Source of the DNA: Xanthostigma xanthostigma | Lineage: Eukaryota; Arthropoda; Insecta; Raphidioptera; Raphidiidae | Length of the DNA: 64,000 nucleotides | Direction: 5' to 3' | NCBI GenBank assembly: GCA_963575645.1 | Contig: OY754466.1 | Location: 11,262,001-11,326,000 of the forward strand | Shown here: positions 1 to 11,395 of the stretch, piece after piece | How the letters are laid out: every line of letters starts with the position of its first letter | Position numbering within the stretch: position 1 is the stretch's first letter | Notes under the pieces: generated by a model | Told to the model about the DNA's origin: nothing | What the model saw: only the letters and a program-made list of their open reading frames with translations | Database searches by the model: none | Program-made: the position numbers and the translations under genes

Positions 1-26
1 CAAAACTTTAATTTTGAGTTTTTACC

Positions 27-430
27 ATTCCAACCCACAAGTCGGGAATGGTACTAGTTTTGGTCAAAAATCACTTTTCAAATATCTTTTCGTTTTGAGA
101 TCCCCCGAATCCAATAAAACATATTTTTGGAAAAAACTCTGTGCGTCTGTTTGTCGGTTAGTATGTTTGTCTGTTAGTCGGTTAGTATGTTAGTCGGTTA
201 GTCTGTTAGACTGTAAAGCCATTACAGGTCAAACGAGTGAACAGATTTTAACAAAATTTTGGGAAGATATTTGATACGTAAATATGAAAAGCCTTATTGT
301 TTCGGGGGGAAATCTGTGCATGCGCAAAAGAGACATATGCTATTACGTTGTTTTTTATATGATAATGGGATACTTTTCATAACGGTTTATTATTTTATTT
401 ATATTTAAATATAATTATATTAAAAATAGA
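27..430 (+). repeat. Dispersed repeat family A, copy 1
   Basis: Begins with an imperfect inverted repeat (ACCATTCC ... GGAATGGT) and continues through a GTCGGTTAGTATG-rich stretch into a conserved block ending near ACTTTTCATAACGG. The same order of blocks recurs at 4708-5342, 8004-8985 and, on the minus strand, 16033-16190. No long open frame is present. It is probably a non-autonomous element, but I see no ends that would assign it to a superfamily. Confidence 0.7.
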
Positions 431-1144
431 TCTCCTTCAATCATAAAAGAATCGTTACACAAATACCTAAGCAAAAATGTTTGATAGCTCTCCTATTATT
501 ATTTTTCCGTTACTACAAAGTATTTTATTTTCTAAAATGTAAAAAGAAAATAAAAGAAATATGATATGAAAATATTAAATTTCCAGTCGTTAAAAGATTT
601 TTAATTCTGAAAGAATAAAAACATATAATGGAAAATAACAACATCCGCTGAAAGAAAACGTTCAGTAAGAGTTTTCTTTTTTCCAGTTCGAAGAATAATA
701 CTTTTTAATTTCATAATGGATGCCTCAAGGTGCAGATGTAGGCAAGTCTGTATAATAATACCAACATAAAGATACCTTAATATCAGAACTGAGCCGTTGA
801 ACAAACAAAAGATAAAAGAAATAGCTACATAATAACAAGAACACAGAAATATTTATGCAAATGTTTACCTGAACTTAGTTATATTAAATCTGGTTTGTAA
901 AAAATGTGTACAATGCTGATAAGATTTCACAAAAATCTTAGTCAAGTTTGTTCACTGCACAATAGCTCGCATAAACGTCGATTTTGGCCGGAAATCGAGC
1001 ACAGTACGCTATTCGCTACGTGCAGCTGCTTAAAAGGGAGATGCTGAACGACCGTGCGCGCTTAGCGGCGGAAGCTAGCATTTTTACGGCATGTACTGAT
1101 ATAAAATCAAAGGTAAAAATAGAATAAAATTATATAAGAATAAT
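431..1144. other. AT-rich stretch, nothing recognised
   Basis: Only short chance open frames. A GC-richer patch around 960-1080 is not recognised as coding or as a repeat found elsewhere in the window. Confidence 0.5.
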
Positions 1145-1778
1145 TTAATATATATTTATATTTATTGAACGTACTCAACAGGCAAAATGCCCAATTACAG
1201 AGTAGTATTCATAATTAATATACACGCACACAAATTATAACATAAGATATAACACAAAACAAAAAAAAATAATAAAATGAGTTCTTACATGTTCACATTA
1301 GTGCCAAGTACATTAAAAATCATTTAATATAGCAGCTAGACATAAATTTACGAAGGCCAATGTCAAAAAGGTCAATATCTGGTAATGTAGACAAATGTTT
1401 GTTTAGCAATGGAGTCATTTGAGCAACGGGAGAACCATCGTGAGCCAAAGTTGTGGGTCTTATGCTTGTGGTGAAACGAATACATTTACTCCTAGTTCTT
1501 AAATTTGGCACAACAATGTTGAATTGGGATAGTAGGCTACTGTTGTCAATGTATCCATGCAATATTTTATACGCAAAAATTAAAAGTGCAGCCTCTCGTC
1601 GACATTGAAGTGTCTTAACATTATAAAAGTTAGTTAAATCGCGATAAGGCATAAATTTTGGGTAATAGTGCTCAAATTTGTAATGGAGAAACCTAAGAAA
1701 TTTGCTTTGAACCATTTCTATTTTTTGATGTACAAGTTAAACATCGGATTCCATATGACTGCAGCATATATAATATAT
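1145..1778 (-). pseudogene. 5'-truncated LINE fragment, C-terminal end of ORF2
   Basis: Minus-strand frame 1715-1320 (131 residues) resembles the region downstream of the reverse transcriptase in insect non-LTR elements: an N-terminal KFLRFLHYK block, then RREAALLIFAYKILHG and a C-terminal block typical of this tail. Upstream, in a different frame, the bases to about 1778 encode a continuation (AAVIWNPMF-like), so at least one frameshift is present. The palmprint, endonuclease and ORF1 are absent. The 3' side runs into AT-rich sequence near 1145. It is a dead 5' truncation, the usual product of abortive target-primed reverse transcription. Confidence 0.65.
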
Positions 1779-1780
1779 CA

Positions 1781-1800
1781 GGGGGCACGGCAGTGCCCCC
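1781..1800. repeat. Short perfect GC hairpin
   Basis: GGGGGCAC and GTGCCCCC pair over 8 bp around a 4-nt loop. It lies exactly at the truncated edge of the adjacent LINE fragment. The sequence on to 2133 is GC-richer than its surroundings but not otherwise recognised. Confidence 0.6.
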
Positions 1801-2141
1801 GCCTAGTCGAGCACTGCGATACCACCCTTTTCTCGAATTGACTCACGGCACTTTTGACACCCGTGTAACTTCGTTGCATATTAAGCAAGAAGTTTGAATT
1901 TTTAGTGATCAAGAGGACATAGTATAACTGGCCAATATACCTAATAATTTCACCTTATAATTTACGAATTATCGCTAGTCAAAGTTTTTTAATTTTCTCA
2001 CTGACACACCCACCGATCACCAAAATTCCAAGGTACTTCTAGCAGTCTCACAAACTTTTTTGAATTTTAGTTAAAAAAAGAGAAAACAAACAACAATACT
2101 GGCGTTGTCGAGGGTTGAACCAGTACCCTGGTACTTACAAG

Positions 2142-2646
2142 TAGGGCTTCACACGAGACGAGAGTAGACGAGACTATCAAAAATCTCGTCTCGGTCTCGT
2201 CAATCCCTAGAAAATTCAGTCTCGTTCAAGTCTCGGTCTCGTCTCGTTACCAGATGTCTCGTCTCGTCTCGCTTAATTTTAAATAATGATAATATATATT
2301 ATATAAACTAAATAATAAATAATAATAAGTAGTTTTTTAAAGCTATATTTATTACGTTATTATATAGAAATATTTGAACATATACATAATTTTTTTTATT
2401 TTACACACTCAGATTTTATATTTTGTAAAATATATTGTTTTTTATTTCGACCTTTTCTAATTTTTCCAATAAAAACTTTATAAAAAAAAATTTAACGAGA
2501 CCATAAACGAGACTCTCGGGTTGCACTGTATGTGGTCTCGGTATCGTCCAAAATATTTACCAAAACGTATCGTCTCGTCTCGTCTCGCTTTTCCGAGACG
2601 AGAACGAGACGAGACGAGAAAAATCTCGCTCTCGTGTGAAGCCCTA
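2142..2646. mobile_element. hAT-type MITE built of CGAGA repeats
   Basis: Terminal inverted repeats start TAGGGCTTCACACGAGA on both ends and are flanked by a perfect 8-bp duplication CTTACAAG (2134-2141 and 2647-2654), the hAT signature. Near both ends the body is made of short GAGAC/CTCGT iterations, and the middle is AT-rich. It has no coding capacity (505 bp), so it must have been moved by a hAT transposase encoded elsewhere. Confidence 0.85.
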
Positions 2647-2705
2647 CTTACAAGGTTGGCGCAATAAAACCGCTCGGCCGCATCTTAGGTATGTTATTCT
2701 CAGTA

Positions 2706-2921
2706 TAAGGTCTAGCACACATGAAGAGCGTTCAACGCGCGTTGGCCCAACGCGCGTTTACAGTTTCTATACAATTGTATAGAACTGTTTATATGATAAC
2801 GCGCGTTGGTGGCGCGTTGAACGCGCGTTATCATATAAACAGTTCTATACTATTGTATAGAAACTGTAAACGCGCGTTGGGCCAACGCGCGTTGAACGCC
2901 TCTCATATAAACTAGGCCTTA
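2706..2921. mobile_element. Palindromic MITE, ACGCGCGTT-rich
   Basis: A nearly complete inverted repeat of about 100-bp arms, ending TAAGGYCTAG and flanked by TA on both sides. The arms contain repeated ACGCGCGTT words and a secondary palindrome around CTATACAATTGTATAG. The outer 36 bp of its right arm recur as a pure head-to-head palindrome at 4847-4919. No protein is encoded. The superfamily is uncertain; the TA flanks fit Tc1/mariner. Confidence 0.75.
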
Positions 2922-2923
2922 TA

Positions 2924-3720
2924 CTCAATAATAATAAAGTGTCACGTCACGAAACAGAAATGCATCTCAAATAATTCGCGGAAGGTCCTTATCGCTACTA
3001 TACAAGCATGGCTACAACGCACGCATCTTTGTGTCCAACAAAACGGGGACAACTTCGAACAATTCTGTGAATACTTACTTGAAAGTGACACAACATAACA
3101 TAATAATAACATAATATAACGACCTCAAAATTTAATAAAACTTTGAAAGCTCATTTTTCTTTCGTTTTTGAGTTTTTACAAAAAAGTTACTTGAAATATG
3201 TGTTCGTCTATTTGATTTCTACACGCTGTTTAAAAATAAAGAATCAACTTAAAAATCATTCTGTATATAAAACATCACCCAGAAAACAGTTGAAAATCTC
3301 TGCTATACGGTGGCGCGAGAAGAATCGTCGGACGGCACAAACTCGTCTCTATTCAGTAGTCTCGTCCACTTTAAAATGTTATTTTATACACTGTACAGTT
3401 ACTAGTGCATATATTTTTGAGAAAACGTTTCTTTTATGACTTGAGATGAAATTGAATACGACCTGCTGCTATTATAAAATGATGTACTGTACTATAATAT
3501 GGCATGTGGAAGTCTTCCTTTTCATTGGTGGAAGCAGGGAATGAATTCTCTGTGCACGTATATAAAATTGCATAATAATGTGGAGTCAAATGAGACACGT
3601 TGCTCGTGTCATTTAGATGCCATGTGAATAGAACTCACAAGAGTGGAAAGCTTAACGACATTACCTTCGACCCTACACTCATGGACTTCTTAATCCACAA
3701 GCAAGGTTCATAATTGACAC
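2924..3720. other. No recognised feature
   Basis: Contains a 98-codon open frame at 3143-3439 with no recognisable domain and no splice or promoter context. I treat it as chance. Confidence 0.4.
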
Positions 3721-3728
3721 GTCATTAC

Positions 3729-4064
3729 TAGAGCTATAACAAACCGTATGTATTCGTTACTGAGTAACGGGTACATCGTCTGACTCGAAGTAACGAATCG
3801 TTACTTACAAATTCATTTTGTTACTCGCATTTGTCGTAGCCATGTCCGTTCGACTCGTTTGATGCGGTTATACGTTATACGAACGAAGTCATATCGTATC
3901 ACGTATGCGACGCGCCTCGATGCGATGGTACATGCTTGATGCTGTTAGTACACGATTGTATGTCGTATGAAAAGTAACGAGTAACGTAACGATACGAAAG
4001 TAACGGGTACTGGTTCTTTAAGTAACATACGGGTACAAAATTTCTCGTTACTTTTACAGCTCTA
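3729..4064. mobile_element. hAT-type MITE
   Basis: Inverted termini TAGAGCTATAA and TAGAGCTGTAA are flanked by an 8-bp duplication with one mismatch (GTCATTAC at 3721-3728, ATCATTAC at 4065-4072). The body is rich in GTAACG/CGTTAC words near both ends. There is no open frame of note. The duplication length and the TAG terminus fit hAT. Confidence 0.8.
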
Positions 4065-4072
4065 ATCATTAC

Positions 4073-4444
4073 ATAGGTACCTATTTTGACATTTTAATTT
4101 GTAAATATTGGAGCGGTCGTCGAACTCAATACACATTGAAACTATTGAATTTACTGCTTTATTATTTTTACACGAGTGGTGACATAATGTGATAACAGTC
4201 AAATTCGCTGGTTTTTACAGTTTATGCTGGACTAGTGTGTGACATCGTGCAGGTTGTAGGTTTTTGCTGTACTGGTTGTGTTATGCTTGACAAGTGTGAA
4301 CAGTCTTTTAAACATACTTTAATAACCTCTGTTATCGAGCGTCAATAATCTACACAACCCAATATCTCCTGAACTAAGAGGTATACAGCGCAAAATTACT
4401 ACGATTTTATATTAATTTCTTATGTTATTCACACTTCAAATGTA
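4073..4444. other. No recognised feature
   Basis: AT-rich spacer. Nothing repeats elsewhere apart from a short TATCGAGCGTCAATAATCTA-like phrase that has relatives near 27710 and 38875. Confidence 0.4.
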
Positions 4445-4685
4445 ATAAGTTTATTCAAATAAATAAAATTGTTGACCAATATTTTTCTCAGACCATATTA
4501 TATTGACAAAAAGATAATATAAAAATATAAATCAATATAACAAAAGATGACGTTTCGATCCGGATTTTTGTTATATTGATTTACATTTTTATATTATTTT
4601 TTTTGTCAATATATGTTCTGAGAAAAAAATTGGTCGACAATTTTATTTATTTGAAGAGTTCTATTCAGACGTTAATCAAAGATTG
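4445..4685. mobile_element. Foldback element, family F
   Basis: Arms of about 100 bp run from AAATAAATAAAATTGTTGAC to the mirror image near 4665, meeting around ACGTTTCGATCCGGAT. The right end (GAAGAGTTCT...CAGACGTTAATCAAAG) matches the ends of the related foldbacks at 31424-32208. It is non-coding. The centre carries half of the hammerhead-like core reported under findings. Confidence 0.7.
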
Positions 4686-4707
4686 GTAATAAGTTTATAA
4701 TCAACTT

Positions 4708-5342
4708 TTACCATTCCAACCCAAAAGTGGGGAATGGTAGGTACTAGTTTAAGTCAAAAATACTTTTCAAAATTTTACAATATTTTTTCGTTTAGAGGCC
4801 TCCCGAATCCAAAAAACATATTTTTGGAAAAACTCTGTGCGTCTGAGCCTAGTTTATATGAGAGGCGTTCAACGCGCGTTGGGCCAACGCGCGTTGAACG
4901 CCTCTCATATAAACTAGGCCTTAGTCTGTTTGTTGTGAGCACGATACACGTCAAACGAATGAGCGGATTGAAACCAAATTTTGGAAGGATGTTTGGTATG
5001 CAAATGTGAAGAGTCCTACAGTTTTTGCGGAATTTCGGCGCATGCACAGAAGATATTTTTACTATAACTGTGTTTCGGAAATATTTGTAAATTAAAAAAA
5101 TCAGCTGTTCTTTTGTTTTGTAGATCTGTCAAAAATAACCTAGTTACCTAAGCATTCTTTGATTAATTTTTACATGACGTAAACATATTGTGTAGGTAAC
5201 CATGGCAACGAATAGCAAATATGATATTGAATACTAGCCATTACCCGCGTCACCTCACGCAATATCAGAAATTTTCTTTATACTATATCAATATTCAATA
5301 TTTTTTTAAGTTTGACTGGTCCCATCGCCCAATTGGCTGGAA
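4708..5342 (+). repeat. Dispersed repeat family A, copy 2
   Basis: Same block order as copy 1 and copy 3, extending to the phrase CGCCCAATTGGCTGG that also ends copy 3. It is interrupted by the 73-bp palindrome at 4847-4919. Open frames on both strands here are produced by that palindrome and are not genes. Confidence 0.7.
4847..4919. mobile_element. 73-bp perfect palindrome, minimal MITE
   Basis: Two 36-bp arms pair perfectly around a single central base. Each arm equals the terminal 36 bp of the 214-216 bp element at 2706-2921 (GCCTAGTTTATATGAGAGGC at the edge). It sits inside family A where copies 1 and 3 run on uninterrupted, so it is an insertion. GTCTG occurs on both flanks, but this phrase is common in the host repeat, so I do not claim a duplication. 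Confidence 0.85.
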
Positions 5343-5711
5343 TTCATTTTTGTTGTTTTTTACAACTTTTTTGTAGTTGACAGAAAATATTTGACCGTTT
5401 CTGCTTTAACGCGTAATAGGACAGACCAGATGCCTTGCGACAAGACGTCGATCTGTATATCTATCTGCACGAACAGTCGAGGGAATCCGTTAATTGACAT
5501 TAAGAATGATATTAGAGTCGTGGTCGGAATAAACACAAACTGTGTTACCGACCGACACACGCCATTTTCCTTACATCCTGACACCTTCTCTCCGCACTCG
5601 ACAGCTTCCTTTGCTCTGTTCTTTTACTTCATCTTTGCTTTTCTTTCTTAAACTGTGGTGTTTATTGTCTCTGTGGATGCTTTATTATCGACTAGTATTT
5701 CTACGCAACTA
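5343..5711. other. No recognised feature
   Basis: Overlapping open frames exist on both strands (5360-5844), but none has a recognisable domain. Confidence 0.4.
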
Positions 5712-5726
5712 TAGAGGCAGGAATAT

Positions 5727-6152
5727 AATAATAATAATAAAGCGTTTAACGTCCGTTTCTCGATTTTATGTCATAACAGACGCGATTCGCACCATTACTA
5801 TTTTCCATCCACCATACACTTCCCGTTATTTTCTACATTTTTAAATTTCAACTTAATTAATAGGAAAGGACGAATGAAGGAATTTTTAGGACATTAGGAT
5901 AAGGTAGGCAAATTTTGAGAATAGGAGTTTGACAGGTAATTGGCCATGGTCTTGAATAAGCAGCCATCTCGATATTTATCTCGAATTATTGAGGGAAACC
6001 ACAGAAAACCTCTATAAGATGGCCGCGTACAGGAATTACCGTTTCTCGACGAGAGATAGGAAAAAACGTCCCAGCCACACCTGTCCCCGCTGGGATTCGA
6101 ACCCGGTACCTCTCGAATGCGCGTCTTGTGTTCTCACCACTACGCCACCCCG
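5727..6152 (-). mobile_element. tRNA-derived SINE, complete copy
   Basis: Read on the minus strand it opens with GGGTGGCGTAGTGGTGAGAA (A box) and GGTTCGAATCC (B box), an internal RNA polymerase III promoter. A conserved body of about 300 bp follows (phrases CGGCCATCTT, CTCAAAATTTGCCTACC, CGAGAAACGGACGT), ending in a short (ATT)n tail. A perfect 15-bp duplication TAGAGGCAGGAATAT flanks it (5712-5726, 6153-6167), proving retroposition. Other copies lie at 13363, 17812, 44903 and 62412. Confidence 0.9.
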
Positions 6153-6167
6153 TAGAGGCAGGAATAT

Positions 6168-6849
6168 GTTGGTGTGACGTTAAATATATTTGTGCAATAA
6201 AAAAGGAATTCTAATAAAAACTAAAACGCAATTATTTCCACAATAAAATTTAGTTTTTAAAAAAAAAGTTTTTTAAGGTAAACCGTAATAAGTAATTATT
6301 TGATATAGAAAATTTTATAAAAATTAAAAAAAAATTTAATTTTTAAATTTTAAGTTTATGTTTAGATGTGTAGAGTTTTATTTATTTGTTATAGGTTCTG
6401 AAGAAGGCAATAATTTTTGCCGAAATGTTGACATTAAATGCAGTTCTAGTGAATAAAAATTGTTTATATTATATTAAGCCTTGTTTCCCGTTAATTTTAT
6501 CACAATAAAATACTTATACTCTATGATTATTATTATTCTATTACGCAAGTGAATCCGCGGGTTCAGGCTAGTCGTACACTAAAGTTATATTCTACCGTCA
6601 GTTACAGCTGACTATTCAACATTTTCTCTCTATCAGGAAACTCTCTAACAATGTTAAATAATTAAATCTCTAGAGCAAAGGCGTCTCGTAATGTGCTGAA
6701 TGCCGTCACACTTGATACAAAGTATGAGATAGTATTAAAATGTTCACATTTAGCACTTAGCACAAATTAAAAACTCATGAATCTAGCTGTTTTTATCATT
6801 CTAACTAAACGTCGCGGTCGCTTATAAAGGTCAATTTATTTTATAGTTT
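6168..6849. other. AT-rich spacer with one hammerhead-like core
   Basis: No gene seen. At 6398-6428 CTGAAGA is followed by the stem GGCAA/TTGCC and GAAATGT, the recurring core described under findings. The rest is not recognised. Confidence 0.5.
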
Positions 6850-7485
6850 GAAATTTACTTCACTCAATGCTCAAGTTTGTATGTATGTATGTTATGTATG
6901 TTTGTTTGTAATCTCGTTTGGACTACAGCAAGTGGTTTATATAGTAGTATAATATGCCAGCACTGTAAGTACAGTGGGTAGCAATGCGGTCTAAAGCACG
7001 GGTCTTCGCTGACGTCAACTCTCGGAATCACGGTCGTGGGTTCTACCTAATCCCGTCCACGCCGAAAAAAAATTGTTTTTTTCGGCAAATTTTTGACAAT
7101 AAATCGAACTAAAAAGTGGAAAATAAATATACTTTAAAAAAAACTAAAAAACACGCTTTATATCAAACTAAAAAGTGAAAAATAAATATAGTTTAAAAAA
7201 AACTAAAAAACACGCTTTATATCGAATTAAAAAGTAAAAAATATTTTTTTTAAAATAAGCTTAAAACAATAATGAATAAAAAAATACTAGTTTTATTGTG
7301 AAAAAAGCGTGGGCCGCTCGATGTACGAAAATGTGGAACAAAGCGCCCCACGCTTTTTTCACAATAATACTAGTATTTTATATTCATTATTGTTTTAAAC
7401 TTATTTTAAAAAAATATTTTTTACTTTTTAGTCCGATATAAAGCGTGTTTTTTAGTTTTTTTTTAAACTATATTTTTTAAATAGG
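6850..7485 (+). mobile_element. tRNA-like module joined to a foldback, copy 1
   Basis: A tRNA-like segment (about 6976-7064; A box GCGGTCTAAAGCAC, B-box region degraded by a small insertion) is followed by a long inverted repeat (about 7085-7480) whose arms meet near CGATGTACGAAAATGTGG. The arms contain (TAAAAAACACGCTTTATAT) blocks, duplicated in the left arm. Copy 2 at 27050-27620 has the same order with a better-preserved B box. No protein is encoded. Confidence 0.75.
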
Positions 7486-7490
7486 TATGT

Positions 7491-8003
7491 ATTTTGAGTG
7501 TATATAATTATGTGAACGAAACACGGCACGAAAGTATACCGATGTGTGAGTGAGAGAGTTTCATTTCTGTCGTGTAGTCTTAAGCACACAACCTCATTTA
7601 ATAGACGGTAAAACAGATGAAAGCTAGTCTACGTGACTATTTTGAACATGGCAACGATTTGCATTGTTCGATTGTTCGACTGTTTGTTTCACTCTGTTTA
7701 CGTAGCCTTTATAAATGGATTGATCAAACATTGCGACTCGGGTTTTGAACGAAATGTTCCTATCGTTTGTAATTTGTGTGTTTATATATGTGACTAGTAA
7801 ATAACATATTTACTTTCCTTCTACAAAAGAGCAACGAACTCACATTAAGGTAATTCAATAAAACAGTCACATTAAATACAGTCGAACCTGGACAAGCAAG
7901 AATTCAAGGAACCGTCATTACTAATATTATAAAGAGGTAAAATTTGTAAGTTTAGATGTAGCGACAGTAATCTCAGAAACTACTCATCCGATTTCAAAAC
8001 TTT
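7491..8003. other. No recognised feature
   Basis: AT-rich sequence with no repeat or open frame that I can support. Confidence 0.4.
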
Positions 8004-8985
8004 CACCATTCCCACAAGTGGGGAATGGTACTAGTGTAAGTAAAAATTCAGTTTTTAAAATTTTACAATATTTTTTCGTTTTGAGGTACCCCGAATACAA
8101 AATAGTATATTACATCACAAGGGCTTCGCCTCGGGCTCATGACGTGCAGGGTCGAGATTTCAACTTTTAAGGCCCGTGTGGTGTATACGATTTTTCTTCA
8201 TATCCGCTCGAAAGTACGTACTTTCGTCAGCAGGGACGAAAGATTGACATTTACTCCCAGTGAGAACGGCGGGAGGAAAAAATTTCTCATGTGTATTTAT
8301 ACTCGTAACTAGGGTTACCGCTGTCATTTAATATAATAAATAACAGGGAGGAAATGTCAAACTTTCGTCCCTGCTATACGGGACGAAAGTACGTACTTTC
8401 GATCGAGGTATGAAGAAAAATATATTTTTGGAAAAACTGTGCGTCTGTTTGTCTGTTGGTCTGTGAGCACGATACAAGTCAAACGGATAGACGGTTAAAA
8501 CCAAATTTCGGGAGGATGTTTGCTACGTAAATATGAAGAGCCCTACTGTTTTTGGGGAAAATCGAAGCTTGCGCAAAAGATATATATGCTATAACGTTGT
8601 TTTTTATATAATAATGGTATACTTTTCATAACGGTTTAATATTTTATTCATTTTTCAAAAAGTTTTGTTAAAAAATTTTGTTTCTAAACGGAAATATTTT
8701 GAAAATAAAAAATACCAGCTGTTCTTTTGTCTTATGGATCTGTCAGAAATAAACTAGTTCGGCATGCTTTGATTAATTTTTACATGACGGTAAACATAGC
8801 AACGAATAGCAATTATCATATTGAAAACTAGCAATTACCCGCGTCACCTCACACGATAACAGAAATTTTATTTTCTTTATTATAATCAAATGTCGACATT
8901 TTTGAAGTTGGAATGGTCCCGTCGCCCAATTGGCTGGAACTTTTTAAGTTGGAATGGACCCGTCGCCCAATTGGCTGGATTTTTT
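8004..8985 (+). repeat. Dispersed repeat family A, copy 3 (longest)
   Basis: Runs from ACCATTCCCACAAGTGGGG to a duplicated CCCGTCGCCCAATTGGCTGG phrase (8918-8985). It is interrupted by the insertion at 8106-8425. The minus-strand open frame at 9146-8886 falls across its end and has no recognisable domain. Confidence 0.7.
8106..8425. mobile_element. MITE-like insertion in family A
   Basis: Absent from copies 1 and 2. It contains an inverted pair, CGAAAGTACGTACTTTCG with AGGGACGAAAG near 8210-8250 and the mirror image near 8365-8405, separated by about 120 bp. The left shoulder (TATTACATCACAAGGGCTTC) has no mirror partner that I can see. The exact ends are approximate. Confidence 0.55.
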
Positions 8986-9674
8986 TCACTAATATTTAGA
9001 ATGGGTCTTAAGGCTACATAGGTATTATCGCGTTGAAATAAAAGCGCTTTGCGTGGAGACCTATTGTGCAACGTAAGTCGACGGAAAAACGGTGGTAATC
9101 TACAAATTTGGGCGAAGCCGGATCGGCCCGTTAGTATGTAATTCATTCTGTCAACAGTAATTTAAATAAATGTTGTCGACGATAGATGACCGGTCGTGAA
9201 TTGGTACATTTACCTTTCTTATAAAAGGATGAAAAAAATACGATCCTCATGATAAATAGAATTTAACATTTCAATTTATCATGAGTTCTTAACGCGGTAA
9301 TAAAAAAATACATATATAGACAGGAAATAACATTACTTTGTAACACAATAACCTTTTTAGTGTATTTTCCATAAGACACTTACACTATTGGCGTCGGTAG
9401 AATGGCGGGACCTAGGGGTCGGACCAAAATTTCTCGACGTTTCATAGCCTCCTAAGAAGTTTGGCACCATTTTTGGAAATGTTTATATTATATATAGGTA
9501 TGTGTGACCACGATAACTCTCGACAGACTTAATCAATTTAAACGAAATTTAGTCCACATGTTGGAATCCATCACCGCACGAAGCCTAAATATGCTGCTAA
9601 AATATAAAAAAAAAACCGGCCCGACAGGACCGGACTTTATGAAAACACAAGTTTACTGATATAGATTTAGATAG
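8986..9674. other. No recognised feature
   Basis: Contains a small hairpin at about 9248-9291 (CATGATAAAT ... ATTTATCATG). No coding region or repeat family is recognised. Confidence 0.4.
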
Positions 9675-9860
9675 ATAGATAGATATAAATTTTATTCTGT
9701 TAATACTGTATAATGTATATATATATATACAATGTAGAATGCGTCATTAAAATATATCATTAAAACTTATGGTTAAAAAATTCCTCGACTGAAAGGTCTA
9801 TATAATTTGGTACAGATGTTGAATTGATATATGTTGTATTGAAATTAAGTAAAAAAATGT
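9675..9860 (-). mobile_element. LINE 3' end fragment with (ATCT)n tail
   Basis: On the minus strand the phrase GACGCATTCTACA, then an ACAGTATT-like block and AATAAAATTTATATCTATCT, parallels the 3' end of the intact LINE at 40510-40620 (GACGCATTCTACACTG...AATAAAGCTACATT). Only the 3' untranslated end is left. The tail is ATCT-type rather than ATT-type. Confidence 0.5.
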
Positions 9861-10261
9861 TGGTTTAAGGGGTATTTTTTTTTATTTCGTCCAAAAACAA
9901 AGTTAAGTTCATACAATACAGCCACACTACCTATAAAAGCAAATACACTATATTGTCGGCAGGGTTTGGCACTGCGACCCGGAATTTTTATCTGTCAAGA
10001 AAACTGTTATAAAAATACATTTGAATCTATTATCGGCGCTGAAATGCTATTAAACATAAGTGCCGTCATAATACCACTTGAAATTCCAATTTTAGAATAT
10101 GAACGGCTACGTCGTGCGTATGAAACATTCTAAATATTCTTATGATGACCGTTGTTGCTAACTGAGTATCAATCATGGACGTAGTAGTCCAAGCGGCGGA
10201 TGTAAAAAATGGTTTCGATTTTAGAGAACAAAAACTTCAGAAAAGACAGTAAATACATACC
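9861..10261. other. No recognised feature
   Basis: AT-rich sequence. No repeat, gene or RNA signal recognised. Confidence 0.4.
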
Positions 10262-10975
10262 TACTGGGTATTTTTTTATTAAATTTTAAAAGTTTTTCTT
10301 TAAAAAATAACGGGTTGAATAAAAAAAAAGATCGAACGAAAGTTGTTAGGTTGTGAGGGGGAATTCGTTTGGAGACAATATCAACCCCCACCACCTCACC
10401 CCTTAGCAGGGGGATGGGGTGACCTTTGTTTTTTAAATGAAGACCCGCATTTTTTATCATTGAATTGTTTTTATGTGAAAATGAACATTTTTTGTCTGTT
10501 TTTGACGTGACAACGTCTTATAAATTGATGAAACACCAGCTGCACGCACGAAAAAGTGTAACGTTCCGCCTGACCCTAAATATGATATTCGAGCGGAATA
10601 CGTTATCACGTAAAACTATCGTCCGTAAACCGACTTTACAGACAACCATTTTTTTTTTTAATTTGGCTTACAGTTTTTTTGTAAATCGCTAATAATGATT
10701 TTTTTTATAAACCTTTTAATAAAAAAAAGCCGAATTGAAGGAAAGTTCAGACAAAAAATGTTCATTTTCACATAAAAAAAAATCGACGATAAAAAATGGG
10801 GTTTCTTATTTAAAAAAACAAGAGTCACCTCCTCCTCCTGCTAAGGGGTGAGGGGTGGTTAATGTTGTCCAAATGATTCCCCCTCGAAACCCTACAATTT
10901 ATGTCCAAAATTTTTTTTTATTCAACCCGTTATTTTTTAAAGAAAAACGTCCAAAGTTTAAAAAAACACCCAGTA
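10262..10975. mobile_element. Foldback element with nested insertion
   Basis: Termini ACTGGGTATTTTTTT and ACTGGGTGTTTTTTT are the ends of arms about 240 bp long, including TTTAAAAAATAACGGGTTGAA and a GC-rich CACCCCTTAGCAGGGGG-like block in each arm. The centre is occupied by a shortened member of family G (about 10503-10662, minus strand). A solitary end of the same family is at about 34971-35010. Open frames at 10221-10460, 10465-10692 and 10855-11451 are by-products of this repeat and the next microsatellite. Confidence 0.75.
10503..10662 (-). mobile_element. Family G element, internally deleted
   Basis: Minus strand reads GGTTGTCTGTAAAGTCGG ... ACGTGATAACGT at one end and ACGTTGTCACGTCAAA at the other, the same ends as the roughly 710-bp copies at 13970 and 25258, but with most of the interior missing. 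The inverted word ACGTGATAACGT near both ends is the only terminal symmetry. Confidence 0.65.
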
Positions 10976-11097
10976 TAGTGACTTCAATCACTTGCTTAGA
11001 TAACCCTGCTCAGTATATAGTAAAAGTATATGAATGCTTCGCATCGGTCATTGTTTTGATTGTAGGTATATCGCCTAAAATCCCCTCATCATATTTA

Positions 11098-11395
11098 TTT
11101 ATTTTATATTTTATTTTGTATTTTATTTTATATTTTATTTTATATTTTATTTTATATTTTATTTTATATTTTATTTTATATTTTATTTTATATTTTATTT
11201 TATATTTTATTTTATATTTTATTTTATATTTTATTTTATATTTTATTTTATATTTTATTTTATATTTTATTTTATATTTTATTTTATATTTTATTTTATA
11301 TTTTATTTTATATTTTATTTTATATTTTATTTTATATTTTATTTTATATTTTATTTTATATTTTATTTTATATTTATTTATTTTATTTTATTTAC
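11098..11395. repeat. Microsatellite, 12-bp unit
   Basis: More than 20 nearly perfect tandem copies of ATTTTATATTTT. It creates an artificial open frame with a repeated ILYF tetrapeptide, which is not a gene. Confidence 0.95.

Noticed and set aside
1781..1800. Intrinsic terminator
   Set aside because: The GC hairpin has no following T run and the setting is eukaryotic repeat DNA.
3143..3439. 98-codon open frame as a gene
   Set aside because: No domain, no promoter or splice context, length within chance for this window.
4734..5047. Overlapping open frames on both strands sharing a 20-residue segment
   Set aside because: The shared peptide is the mirror product of the 73-bp palindrome.
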